In this document: positions 1 to 7,329 of the stretch, in pieces
How the letters are laid out: each line of letters begins with the position of its first letter
Position numbering within the stretch: the first letter of the stretch is position 1
Assembly (NCBI GenBank): GCA_035294465.1
Contig: DATGKW010000022.1
Coordinates: forward strand, 1-15,748
DNA: 15,748 bases
Reading direction: 5' to 3'
DNA from: Paraktedonobacter sp035294465
GTDB lineage: Bacteria; Chloroflexota; Ktedonobacteria; Ktedonobacterales; Ktedonobacteraceae
Notes under the pieces: generated by a model
What the model was told of the DNA's origin: nothing
What the model saw: the letters and a program-made list of their open reading frames with translations, nothing else
Database searches by the model: none
Program-made: the position numbers and the translations under genes

Positions 1-1535
1 GTCTGGACGACCCGATGAATGCTCAGGAGCGTTGTGTCCTCGGTATGATACTGGACAAGCGAGTACTTAAGAAGGACGGCAATAGCCTCATTCAGAGCAT
101 CGGCATCGGTAGCGAACGAGCGCAAAGGATAGTCAAGCGCAGAAGCGCCTTGTCTGATCATCTCACGAGGGATGGAATCAGGGTGCAAAAAAGCGAGGAG
201 ATAGAGCAGTTCCTGGGCCGCAGGATATTCCTGTGCTACTGCTCGAAACAAAAGCAAAAGGGTCGCCATTACCGAATCTGGATGAGTACGAACAAGCTCT
301 CCCCGGCGCGCTAATAGCACCGGGCACTGCTCGCGATAGAGTTCGAGATAACCGGCAAGGCCACACCTTGTCTCCTCTATGTATGCTCCCGCTTGATCGA
401 GCGCTAGAGCCAGCCCATCAAATTCCTGTACAATGCGTACAGCCTCGGCATAGGCTGTGGCCGAGGCTTCTTCGTGTAAAGCCTGTTCTTCGATGACCCT
501 TGCACGCCGGAGCAAGAATAATGCACTCTCCTCCGGTGCCATTCGCTCTACGTGTACGCAATAGGCCAGGTCTCCAGTTGCGCGAGAATATGTGGTCAGG
601 AGAACATGACCACTGGGTTGAGAAGGAATGATAAGATTCATCAGTTGAAGATCCCTGAGACCGTCAAGGATTAACAACCACCGCTCATGCTGCTGGAGCC
701 AGCGTTTGAACGCGCTGAAAAGGTGCTGCTCATCAACGCGATCCTGTTGAAGAAAAGAGAGCTCCTCAGCCCATTGAACGATTGCTTCTTTCAAACTCTG
801 CTGAGAAGAGGCATCAAGCCAGAGGGTAGCCTGATATTCGTTCTTGTGGCGATAAGCATACTCAACAGCGATCTGGGTTTTACCACAGCCGAGCATCCCG
901 CTCAAAGCCAGAACGGGCGTCTGCTGGAAAGCCTGAGCAGAGGTAAAGTAGGTATGGATCTCGCTCAGAATATCTTCACGATCGGTAAAAAAACGGCTAT
1001 GCCCGTAAGGGATAGTATTCAGGAAAACTCGCTTTTCTGAAGGCAAACGCGAACCGGTCAGTTTCTCAACAACTTTGAGAATCCCTTGCCTGACTTCCTC
1101 CAGCGCATTGTCGGTATCAGTGCTCGATTGCCGCTTCACAGGTCTGTCGCCTGAAGGAAGAATCGCATAGGAGCGAAGAGGCGACTTTTGCCACTCTGTA
1201 GAATACAAAAGAACTGGAATAAGATGGGCTTCTCCTGCTTTCTCTCGTTCAAGCGCTCGCTGCATTTCTATATGAAAACATCGATCAGAGTCAAAGTAAG
1301 CAGGGCTAACCAGTAATACTATGATATCGACTTCGTTGAGAGAGGGAATATCGTCTGGTCGTTCTACTATGCTTTTTATCGCTTTTTCGCTATCATATGA
1401 ATCATCAATAAGTCCCTGTCTCCTTGAAAGACTTAAATGTTCTCTTATCTTTTTAAGCAGGAATTTGTCTCTGGAAGCAGTCGTTGCATACGAGTAAAAA
1501 ATGCGAACGGTTCGGGAAACAGCTGGGGAAAACAT
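1..1535 (-). CDS. TIR / NB-ARC STAND protein, C-terminus beyond left edge
   Basis: An uninterrupted 511-codon reading frame runs from ATG at 1535-1533 to the left edge, where it is still open. Residues 8-125 look like a TIR domain: a first strand RIFYSYAT (11-18), then VDIIVLLVSPAYFDSDRC (69-86) and a Glu (E90) four residues after that Cys, where NAD-cleaving bacterial TIRs carry the catalytic Glu. An NB-ARC-type NTPase follows, with P-loop GMLGCGKT (213-220), Walker B WLLILDGL (286-293), a GLPL-like segment FDGLALALDQAG (372-383) and an MHD-like SIHRVVQ (505-511) at the cut. Related STAND proteins continue into TPR repeats; here that part is not visible. An AAAAAGGG tract lies 6 bases before the ATG, and an in-frame stop at 1559-1557 limits upstream extension. 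By family the N-terminal TIR would be the effector, the NTPase the switch and the missing C-terminus the sensor. Function is inferred; the domain calls are firm. Confidence 0.87.
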   Translation of the reverse strand, partial: MFSPAVSRTVRIFYSYATTASRDKFLLKKIREHLSLSRRQGLIDDSYDSEKAIKSIVERPDDIPSLNEVDIIVLLVSPAYFDSDRCFHIEMQRALEREKAGEAHLIPVLLYSTEWQKSPLRSYAILPSGDRPVKRQSSTDTDNALEEVRQGILKVVEKLTGSRLPSEKRVFLNTIPYGHSRFFTDREDILSEIHTYFTSAQAFQQTPVLALSGMLGCGKTQIAVEYAYRHKNEYQATLWLDASSQQSLKEAIVQWAEELSFLQQDRVDEQHLFSAFKRWLQQHERWLLILDGLRDLQLMNLIIPSQPSGHVLLTTYSRATGDLAYCVHVERMAPEESALFLLRRARVIEEQALHEEASATAYAEAVRIVQEFDGLALALDQAGAYIEETRCGLAGYLELYREQCPVLLARRGELVRTHPDSVMATLLLLFRAVAQEYPAAQELLYLLAFLHPDSIPREMIRQGASALDYPLRSFATDADALNEAIAVLLKYSLVQYHTEDTTLLSIHRVVQ

Positions 1536-1748
1536 TGCGCGCCCTTTTTCTTCTGTTCAGTCCAACATTCAGAAGGACATGATTCGAGAAATACCGCTGA
1601 ACCTGTGAAACCTCTCTAAACCAGGGGCGCTCACAAAACGCTGCTTGCTTGTTTAACCAGACTGACCAACGACACGCAACCAGCAGCTCGTATCTTTTAC
1701 CATCATTATGTACAGGCCGCTGAAAAGCCCGACGCACGACAGAAAAGC

Positions 1749-1771
1749 AGGCTATAGAGATGATATAGCCT
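1749..1771 (-). terminator. Hairpin terminator or leader attenuator
   Basis: A perfect 8-bp inverted repeat (AGGCTATA / TATAGCCT) encloses a 7-base loop. On the minus strand it is followed by GCTTTTCT, as expected of an intrinsic terminator for the CHAT-TIR gene that ends about 107 bases upstream. The other side is also T-rich (TCTTTCT), so it could act in both directions. If the promoter at 1857-1829 is real, the hairpin falls about 50 bases into that transcript and could instead act as an attenuator. Confidence 0.55.
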
Positions 1772-1813
1772 TCTTTCTAAACTGCAATAGTGCCTGCGCT
1801 CTTCTGACTAACT

Positions 1814-1841
1814 GATTATATATAAATCAGTATATATAATC
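1814..1841. repeat. Perfect 11-bp inverted repeat, possible operator
   Basis: GATTATATATA (1814-1824) and TATATATAATC (1831-1841) are exact reverse complements around a 6-base spacer, AATCAG. There is no T-run on either side, so it is not a typical terminator. It covers the -10 element and probable start of the promoter-like pair at 1857-1829, a position that suits a repressor site. AT-only repeats of this sort can arise by chance. Confidence 0.5.
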
Positions 1842-1857
1842 TGGATCGAGTATGCAA
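1829..1857 (-). promoter_or_regulatory. Sigma-70-type promoter for left-edge TIR/NB-ARC gene
   Basis: On the minus strand TTGCAT (1857-1852) and TATACT (1834-1829) are separated by exactly 17 bases. Transcription would begin near 1822 and leave a leader of about 290 bases before the ATG at 1535. The -10 is strong and the -35 keeps only TTG. Consensus match alone supports it. Confidence 0.45.
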
Positions 1858-1877
1858 TAGATATATGTTCGAGTTAT

Positions 1878-2918
1878 CTATGCATTTTGTAAAGTGTTTC
1901 GAACTAACGTTGCCACTTTATGCCAGATCTTCTCTCGCTTTGGCCTGTCCATTCCACTCAACGGTTCAGAATTGACTAATGTGAACTGCCTCAGATTGGG
2001 ATCATCATAGAAACCACAGCAGCTTAGCAAAACAGGGAGAATCTCTGTTTCTCCTCTTTCTGCTGCCCGCAAAAGGATAGGAAGCTGGTTATCCATAATA
2101 TCTGGTGAAGCAAGGAAATTTGAACTGATGAGTAAGATGGCTACTCTGGCAGAGGTAAGTGCTTGTTGGATTTCCAGCTGTTTTTTAGACCCCGGTATCA
2201 ACTGCGTGATATCCCAGTAATCGAGTAACTTTTCTCGCTTATACTGATCCAGATGGGTACGTAGCTCATCTAAAAAGCGCCTGTCTTCCCTTTCTGGATC
2301 AAAGAGAATCACAGCTTTATTTCGCTGTGCAGGTTCGATAAGCATTACCTTTGAGGCATCGACCCCAGGGCGCACCAGCAATTCTGGCACTTGCGCCCCT
2401 TTCAATCCTTCCAGCGCCAAAGCTATCTTTCCTTCTTCGAAAGCCTTTTGAACCGATGTCCCGCTAAAAAGCGCCCGGTAGAAAGCGTTGCTAAAAGCGA
2501 TGGCTCCATCATCAGGGATGGTATCGTTCATGGCAATGACACAATCGATATCATCGGCGATCATCACAGCTTGCTGTCTGGAATAGCAGGCGTTAAAGAC
2601 GATCAGGCAGATATCACCCTTTAAAACTCGCAGGGTTGCTCTGAGCGCCTCAAAGGGAACCGGCTGCGCGGTTCCATCACTTCCCACATGCTGAAGCGCT
2701 CCTCCTCTGGTTCCATGCCCGCTAAAATGCACTACACGAAAGCGCTGAGACCTTAGCTCTTTTAACCAATCGTCGGGGCGAGCCGCTAAGACATCGACCA
2801 ATTCAATGGAAGAAGCCTCGCGTAGCAGCTCTTTTATTCCGCGAAGTTCCTCATCCAGAGCGAGGCGCCTCGTGTCTAGAGGATTAGCTGCAAGAAAGAG
2901 CATTTTTGCCAGTTTCAT
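1878..2918 (-). CDS. CHAT protease-like protein with C-terminal TIR-like domain
   Basis: The protein is 346 aa. Residues 5-195 match the CHAT (caspase-like) family: LFLAANPLDTRRLALDEE near the start, VVHFSGHG (62-69) with the catalytic His (H68), and LIVFNACYS (105-113) with the catalytic Cys (C111). Residues 200-345 are TIR-like: AVILFDPEREDRRFLDEL at the first strand and helix, WDITQLIPG (235-243), ARVAILLISSNFLASPDIMD (257-276) and EILPVLL (292-298). The position usually held by the catalytic Glu of TIR NADases is Gln (Q278, in MDNQLP), so the TIR half may be a partner-binding rather than catalytic domain. AGGAGG lies 7 bases before the ATG. It sits 99 bases behind the TIR/NB-ARC/TPR gene, probably in the same operon. 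CHAT proteins are typically peptidases in cell-death or immune complexes; the target here is unknown. Confidence 0.88.
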   Translation of the reverse strand: MKLAKMLFLAANPLDTRRLALDEELRGIKELLREASSIELVDVLAARPDDWLKELRSQRFRVVHFSGHGTRGGALQHVGSDGTAQPVPFEALRATLRVLKGDICLIVFNACYSRQQAVMIADDIDCVIAMNDTIPDDGAIAFSNAFYRALFSGTSVQKAFEEGKIALALEGLKGAQVPELLVRPGVDASKVMLIEPAQRNKAVILFDPEREDRRFLDELRTHLDQYKREKLLDYWDITQLIPGSKKQLEIQQALTSARVAILLISSNFLASPDIMDNQLPILLRAAERGETEILPVLLSCCGFYDDPNLRQFTLVNSEPLSGMDRPKREKIWHKVATLVRNTLQNA

Positions 2919-3017
2919 AGCTTCCCTCCTGATTTTGCTCAGGCAACATGATGCGTTATAGTTGATGCATTCAGCATTTACTTTATTGACGTTACCACGG
3001 CGTTAAGATGAGAGTCG

Positions 3018-5771
3018 TTAAGTACCCTCTAGATGCCGGGCGATGGCCTCTTCCAGGATTCGTTTCGCATTTTGTCCTATGGTCGCGGCAGCCTGTTCAA
3101 ATGGCTGCCCATCTGAGAGCATCAATTGAAGCCCTCTCCCGATCATCCCGCGCTGAGGTTGATGCATTTCTTCATAAATGTCTTTCGCGAGTAAGAAACA
3201 GGCAAAAGCCACACCGTTACACTGCATCATAAGAGATAAATGGCCAAGATTGCGCAACACGATAGCTTCATCCAGGCGTGTCCCGATTTGCTGGAAAATA
3301 GATAACGCTTGCAAATAGTATTCAAATGCATCTGGATATTGATTCTTTTGTCGACAAAAAGTACCAAGATTATTACAGGCAACACCTTTATCGCGCTTTT
3401 CCCCAATTTTTTGAAATATATTTAGTGCTTGCTGATAACAGCTATACGCTTCATCCATTTTTTCAAGTAAGCTGTATATCTCCCCAAGATTATTCATGGT
3501 CCTCGCGGCCTCTACTTCGTTCCTTTCCTTTCTGTGTGCGGCCAGAGCCTGTTTGTAATACAGAAGAGCTTTGTGATAATACTGCTTACGCTTTTTCGGC
3601 ACCGGCTCACTTTGTCCCAAAGCCTGCAAAACGCGGCCCAGGTTGTTGAGCGTCACTCCTTCCTCCACAGGCTCCGATGTTTCTTTAGAGAGATGCATTG
3701 CATCCTGATAGCAAGCCAGAGCTTTTTCGATTTGCCCGGAAGAGCGATAAATTGACCCAAGATTATTCAACGCTTTTACTTTTATCGTATAAGTTTCTGT
3801 TGCGCTGGAGCGTTCCAGCGCCTCGACAAAGCAACGCTGCGCTTCCTCTCTTTCTCCAAGCCTGGTATAAACTTCACCCAGCTCGTTATACAGAGAAGCG
3901 GCGATTTCTGCTTCGGGTTGCCATTTACCTGAGAAGAGGAAAAGCGTATAGAGCTCACGCAGCACGACATATTCACCCAGACGCTCCAGAATAGGAAAGA
4001 GATTTCCTTGCCGGAGCAGTTCGTAACCTTCCTGCCATCGTTCTGCCTGGCAGTTGTGCCAGACTGCCTCGACCCACAAATGTATATCATCAGGAAGCCG
4101 CTGTCTTTCAAGCGGCCGATCCAGACAGCGACGTTGATAGTAGCGCGCGGCCTCTGCATGGGCATTGCGTTCATCGATGCCTTCTTGCTGCAAATCGCCC
4201 TGATCCAGACGTCTGTGAATAAATTCTACTATCAGTGGATGCAATTCGTAATATTCATCTTTCCCACTTATATATCTTTGTAATAATGCCAGGCTAAGCA
4301 GCACTCCCAAAGCTCTTTGAAATTGTTCTTCTGTAATCTGCTGCTTCGTCTGCACAATAGCATAGACCGCGCGCCACGGCACAGCCTCGCGATATATTGC
4401 AAAGGCTATCAGCAGGCTACGTTGTAATGCGTTAAGCTGCTCGTACATATGGCTAAACACGTTCTCCTCCAGATCGCCGGTCCACAACCGCTCATAGACC
4501 GCATCGTTTAGCAACAGAGCGAGAGTTATCTGCCGGCTCTGTAATAATTTGCTCAGAAGCATCAGCGCCAGGGGGTGCCCCTTGCTTCGCTCGAAGATAT
4601 ATTTCAGCTCTTTTTGACTTGCCTGTATTTTCCACAGGCGAAACAACGCCTCAACTTCCTCTTCCACCAGACCTTGTAAGCGAACCTCTTTTAGACAGAT
4701 CTGCCTCTGTTCGTAAGTGCCTCGCGGCAAAACACGAGCAGTAATCAAAATACGGCAGAGGCAAGGAGCACTATTAAGCAGATCGATCCATTCTCCCACG
4801 CCGGCATACTCTGACCGTGCTTTTCCCTCTTGCCCATCCAGCCATGCCTCAAAGCCATCCAATACGATCAGCCGCTGCACCTTGCTATTGTTCAAAAAAC
4901 GCAGCAATTTCAAAGCCAGTTCTCCCGGCAAAAGGCTTTGAAGATCAGTCGGCAACTGCTTCAGGGATTGCGCCACTCTTGTCGCCAGGGATCTCAATGT
5001 CAGGTTCGGTCGGATATGCAACCACAGCGCTTCCTCGTTAAAGGGTCCTTTTCCTGCCAGCCGCTGCCGCTCCGCATAATCATAAACCTGGGCAGCCATT
5101 GTTGACTTCCCAATGCCGCCTAATCCCGTTATAACCACAGCAGACGTATCTGTCTGAAGTAGCTGTGTATACACTTTCTGTACCTCACGTTCTCTTTTGA
5201 GGATCGTTTCGTGATTGTGAGGAGGAAGGGCATCGCTCAAGATTTCAAGCGAGGGCAAAGTGCTATCCCGCATATCAGACGAGGCCAGAGCCGCATGCCG
5301 CATGCCCAGGAAATAAACAGCGTCACGGATGCCATCGGCCACTTCTGCAAGCGCGAGCTCTCTGCGTCGCCACTCTGAGATGGGACGCCCATCTTTCGGC
5401 AGCGGCTGAAATTGATGAATCGGGGTATCTTCCAGATAGGCCGCGTTTACATCTACCAACACAGGAATTATTTGAGATAGCCCTCGCTCTGCCCTCGCTA
5501 TTGCCAATTCCATCTGTCTGTAGCACCGATCATCAGCAAGATATGCCCGACTGATCAAGAGTAAGATCATCTGAGCTTGCTCCCAATGAGCTGCCCTCTC
5601 CTGTTCAACTCGCCCGCCTGCTTTAATCAGGCCAACGTGCCAGGTGGCAATATATCCTTGCCTTTTCAGCACCGCCAGATACCTATCCAGATCACTCAGC
5701 AAGCTCAGGTCCTCTCTGTGATACGAATAGTAAACAGCTATTGGCTCGCCTGGCTCCACGCCCGAAATCAT
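3018..5771 (-). CDS. TIR / NB-ARC / TPR STAND ATPase
   Basis: This 917-aa protein has three parts. Residues 11-150 are TIR-like (AVYYSYHREDLSLLSDLDRY, MILLLISRAYLADDRC, IIPVLVDV). The NTPase has P-loop GLGGIGKST (216-224), Walker B LIVLDGFEAW (301-310), the RILITAR strand (340-346), a GLPL-like KGHPLAL (397-403) and an LHP motif (510-512) in the winged-helix region. From about 627 to 870 there are roughly six tetratricopeptide repeats, most opening with NNLG or a variant (627, 669, 709, 760, 800, 840). In the TIR part the Glu after the conserved Cys (C83) is at +5 (E88), with Met at +4, so the active site may be altered. AAGGAG lies 9 bases before the ATG. The layout is that of NLR-like immune sensors: TPR sensing, ATP-driven assembly, TIR output. 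The trigger is unknown. Confidence 0.9.
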   Translation of the reverse strand: MISGVEPGEPIAVYYSYHREDLSLLSDLDRYLAVLKRQGYIATWHVGLIKAGGRVEQERAAHWEQAQMILLLISRAYLADDRCYRQMELAIARAERGLSQIIPVLVDVNAAYLEDTPIHQFQPLPKDGRPISEWRRRELALAEVADGIRDAVYFLGMRHAALASSDMRDSTLPSLEILSDALPPHNHETILKREREVQKVYTQLLQTDTSAVVITGLGGIGKSTMAAQVYDYAERQRLAGKGPFNEEALWLHIRPNLTLRSLATRVAQSLKQLPTDLQSLLPGELALKLLRFLNNSKVQRLIVLDGFEAWLDGQEGKARSEYAGVGEWIDLLNSAPCLCRILITARVLPRGTYEQRQICLKEVRLQGLVEEEVEALFRLWKIQASQKELKYIFERSKGHPLALMLLSKLLQSRQITLALLLNDAVYERLWTGDLEENVFSHMYEQLNALQRSLLIAFAIYREAVPWRAVYAIVQTKQQITEEQFQRALGVLLSLALLQRYISGKDEYYELHPLIVEFIHRRLDQGDLQQEGIDERNAHAEAARYYQRRCLDRPLERQRLPDDIHLWVEAVWHNCQAERWQEGYELLRQGNLFPILERLGEYVVLRELYTLFLFSGKWQPEAEIAASLYNELGEVYTRLGEREEAQRCFVEALERSSATETYTIKVKALNNLGSIYRSSGQIEKALACYQDAMHLSKETSEPVEEGVTLNNLGRVLQALGQSEPVPKKRKQYYHKALLYYKQALAAHRKERNEVEAARTMNNLGEIYSLLEKMDEAYSCYQQALNIFQKIGEKRDKGVACNNLGTFCRQKNQYPDAFEYYLQALSIFQQIGTRLDEAIVLRNLGHLSLMMQCNGVAFACFLLAKDIYEEMHQPQRGMIGRGLQLMLSDGQPFEQAAATIGQNAKRILEEAIARHLEGT

Positions 5772-5851
5772 AAGCGTCGTCTCCTTAGCGTGACCTCTCT
5801 TTCGAGAAGCTTGCTCGTCGTTTTATCCCGACCAGGATCTCTTCTGTAGAA

Positions 5852-6532
5852 CTATCCACCAAGCTCATCTAACCTGGACTGAGCCATACGCAGCCCACCC
5901 TGTGCTGCTCTATGCCACTCCTGCCAGGCATGTTGTTTGCGTATGGCCCTCCCCAAACTATCCAGATCTGTCAGGGCTTCCTCGTAATAGTTGTAAGCCT
6001 GGCGCGCTTTTTTCAGACGTTCTCTGGACGACCTCGCGTAATAGCTCCATTGTAAGGCTTCCGATCCCCTATCAATGGCATTTAAGATAGTATCCAGCAC
6101 ATCATCAAGATCTGAGTCCATTGGATCGATATCCCCCGCGCGTATATTCCCCAGGCCCTTTTCGCCGGCATGCGCGAGAAGCGATTGAGCAATGATTGGA
6201 AGAATTTGCTCCGCAGCCAGGTAGGCTTCATCCAGGCGAATACGGTCGCTGAGTATGCGCTGAACAGAAGTTGCCAGCACCGCTGCGTGCAGCCGCAGAA
6301 CATCCTCTGGATCAAGGTTTAGCTTACCAATAATGGCCTCTGTTTCTTCTGGATTCAAGAGAGGCAAGCTGGGAGGCGTATCCAGTGATTGTATTAACCT
6401 GCGCACTTTTTCTCGATGAATTCCTACGCGATCATCTAGCTGCCCTAAATCCATACCATACTTTCTTAGTATCCTTTGCAATTCGAGCGCAAAAAGGTTC
6501 CAACCCTGGCCGGTTGCATTCTTTTGTTCCAT
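5852..6532 (-). CDS. Small HTH-like protein heading the TIR/CHAT operon
   Basis: The 226-aa product begins with a likely helix-turn-helix unit (residues about 14-86): a helix ALELQRILRKYGMDLGQLDD, a turn, and VGIHREKVRRLIQSL as a candidate recognition helix. A segment like the EdN-type extension of XRE-like regulators follows (NPEETEAIIGKLNLDPEDV). The middle is helical. Residues 160-225 are rich in Arg, Lys, Glu and Ala and probably form a helical bundle or coiled coil (ERLKKARQAYNYYEEALTDL). I recognise no enzyme motif. AAAGGAG lies 10 bases before the ATG, and a promoter-like pair lies just upstream. It is 80 bases ahead of the TIR/NB-ARC/TPR gene in the same direction, so it may regulate or adapt that module. 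The HTH call is moderate; it could instead be a non-DNA-binding adaptor. Confidence 0.72.
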   Translation of the reverse strand: MEQKNATGQGWNLFALELQRILRKYGMDLGQLDDRVGIHREKVRRLIQSLDTPPSLPLLNPEETEAIIGKLNLDPEDVLRLHAAVLATSVQRILSDRIRLDEAYLAAEQILPIIAQSLLAHAGEKGLGNIRAGDIDPMDSDLDDVLDTILNAIDRGSEALQWSYYARSSRERLKKARQAYNYYEEALTDLDSLGRAIRKQHAWQEWHRAAQGGLRMAQSRLDELGG

Positions 6533-6558
6533 AAAGTGCTTTCTCCTTTCTGCTTATT

Positions 6559-6587
6559 AGTATAAATAATTTTATTTCCATTGACTA
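6559..6587 (-). promoter_or_regulatory. Promoter of the HTH-TIR-CHAT operon
   Basis: On the minus strand TAGTCA (6587-6582) and TATACT (6564-6559) are 17 bases apart. The predicted start is near 6552, giving a leader of about 20 bases that contains the Shine-Dalgarno sequence of the HTH gene. It lies in the divergent region shared with the gene at 6789. Confidence 0.5.
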
Positions 6588-6684
6588 CCCACAATACTGT
6601 GACGATTTATCAATGCAAAAACTCGACTAGCACATCTACTTTTTTAGTGCCCGGTGAAAGCCGATTGATTCGCTCTTTTCGGGA

Positions 6685-6713
6685 TTGTCATCACCCCCAT
6701 AACGTGGTATACT
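6685..6713 (+). promoter_or_regulatory. Promoter of the two-HTH protein
   Basis: TTGTCA (6685-6690) and TATACT (6708-6713) are 17 bases apart, each matching the sigma-70 consensus at five of six positions. The expected start is near 6720, about 70 bases before the ATG at 6789. A further TATAAT at 6727-6732 has no matching -35. Confidence 0.6.
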
Positions 6714-6788
6714 TACGATGACTGAGTATAATAACTTTATTGGACAGTTATGTAACCATACACGGCTCACCGTAGAAAGGCGTCGGCC

Positions 6789-7280
6789 ATGGCCCTGAGG
6801 AGTGATGAACTTCACTATAATCTGCAGCATTTAAATGGTATGCTCACAACTCACGAGGCGGCTAAGCACCTCGACTTGAGTTACTGGCACTTTATGCACC
6901 TCGTCGAGGCAGGACGCATACCCGGTATCCGTGTTGTAGACCGCTGGCTCTTCTCACCCAATGACCTGAATGAGTACCGGCGTCGTCGATACGGTGAGTT
7001 AGAGGATATGGCCAGGCTAGCTCTAGACCATCCAGAAGTAGAACTCACAGAGAAACAAGAAGTGATCTGTCGTTCCCTGGCTAATAGTGAAAGACCATCA
7101 GATATCGCCCGTAAACTCCATCAGTCCCGACAAGCAGTCCACTCACAAATCTCCCTGATCCGCGAAAAAGTCTCCCGAGTTCAATCACCGCCAGCCAGCT
7201 CCCCAGACAACTCAAGGCCGAAGAAGCGCCTCTCACGCGTGAAAAAGGCCCCGATTCCGCTGCGCCTGCCTAATAATTAG
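6789..7280 (+). CDS. Small DNA-binding protein with two HTH motifs
   Basis: This 163-aa basic protein has an excisionase/MerR-like HTH at residues 18-66: MLTTHEAAKHLDLSYWHF, then RIPGIRVVDRWLFSPNDL, the usual wing and 'F/Y-x-P-x-DL' ending. A second, LuxR or sigma-70 region 4-like HTH lies at 86-127: LTEKQEVICRSLANSERP with recognition helix QSRQAVHSQISLIREKV. A basic, Pro/Ser-rich tail (131-163) follows. GAAAGG lies 8 bases before the ATG. An internal ATG (residue 18) would remove only the leader. It is divergent from the HTH-TIR-CHAT operon across 256 bases, which makes a role in controlling that operon possible but unproven. There is no recombinase nearby to suggest a true excisionase. Confidence 0.78.
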   Translation: MALRSDELHYNLQHLNGMLTTHEAAKHLDLSYWHFMHLVEAGRIPGIRVVDRWLFSPNDLNEYRRRRYGELEDMARLALDHPEVELTEKQEVICRSLANSERPSDIARKLHQSRQAVHSQISLIREKVSRVQSPPASSPDNSRPKKRLSRVKKAPIPLRLPNN

Positions 7281-7290
7281 CAGGTTTTTT
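7265..7290 (+). terminator. Intrinsic terminator overlapping the two-HTH stop codon
   Basis: CCTGC and TAAT (with one bulged C) pair with ATTA and GCAGG around a single central base, and TTTTTT follows directly at 7285-7290. The hairpin contains the TAG stop. It separates this gene from the convergent DUF1786 gene ending at 7330. Confidence 0.75.
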
Positions 7291-7329
7291 CTCTTTCTCA
7301 CCCATATTTAGAAAAAGAAGAGAAGATCA

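Larger units (their letters stand above)
1536..1877. other. 342-base spacer between two conflict-module genes
   Basis: I see no convincing gene here. It separates the CHAT-TIR gene from the left-edge TIR/NB-ARC gene, both minus strand. It holds, in transcription order, a promoter-like pair (1857-1829), a perfect 11-bp palindrome overlapping it (1841-1814) and a GC-containing hairpin followed by a T-rich stretch (1771-1749). About 210 bases follow before the next ATG with no recognised element. A 94-codon open frame at 1737-1453 crosses into the TIR gene in another frame and resembles nothing I know. Confidence 0.6.

Noticed and set aside
15..1040. Plus-strand open frames in the first kilobase
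   Set aside because: They lie opposite the continuous minus-strand TIR/NB-ARC frame, which has clear P-loop and Walker B motifs; the plus-strand products match no motif.
1453..1737. 94-codon minus-strand open frame in the spacer
   Set aside because: It overlaps the start of the TIR/NB-ARC gene in another frame, has no ribosome-binding site I can see and resembles no family. A transposase remnant was considered but nothing supports it.
2950..2980. Two GCATCA direct repeats 14 bases apart (minus strand) before the CHAT gene
   Set aside because: Short and easily expected by chance; no supporting promoter placement.
3782..4174. 130-codon minus-strand frame inside the TIR/NB-ARC/TPR gene
   Set aside because: It is an alternative frame of a gene with continuous domain and TPR structure.
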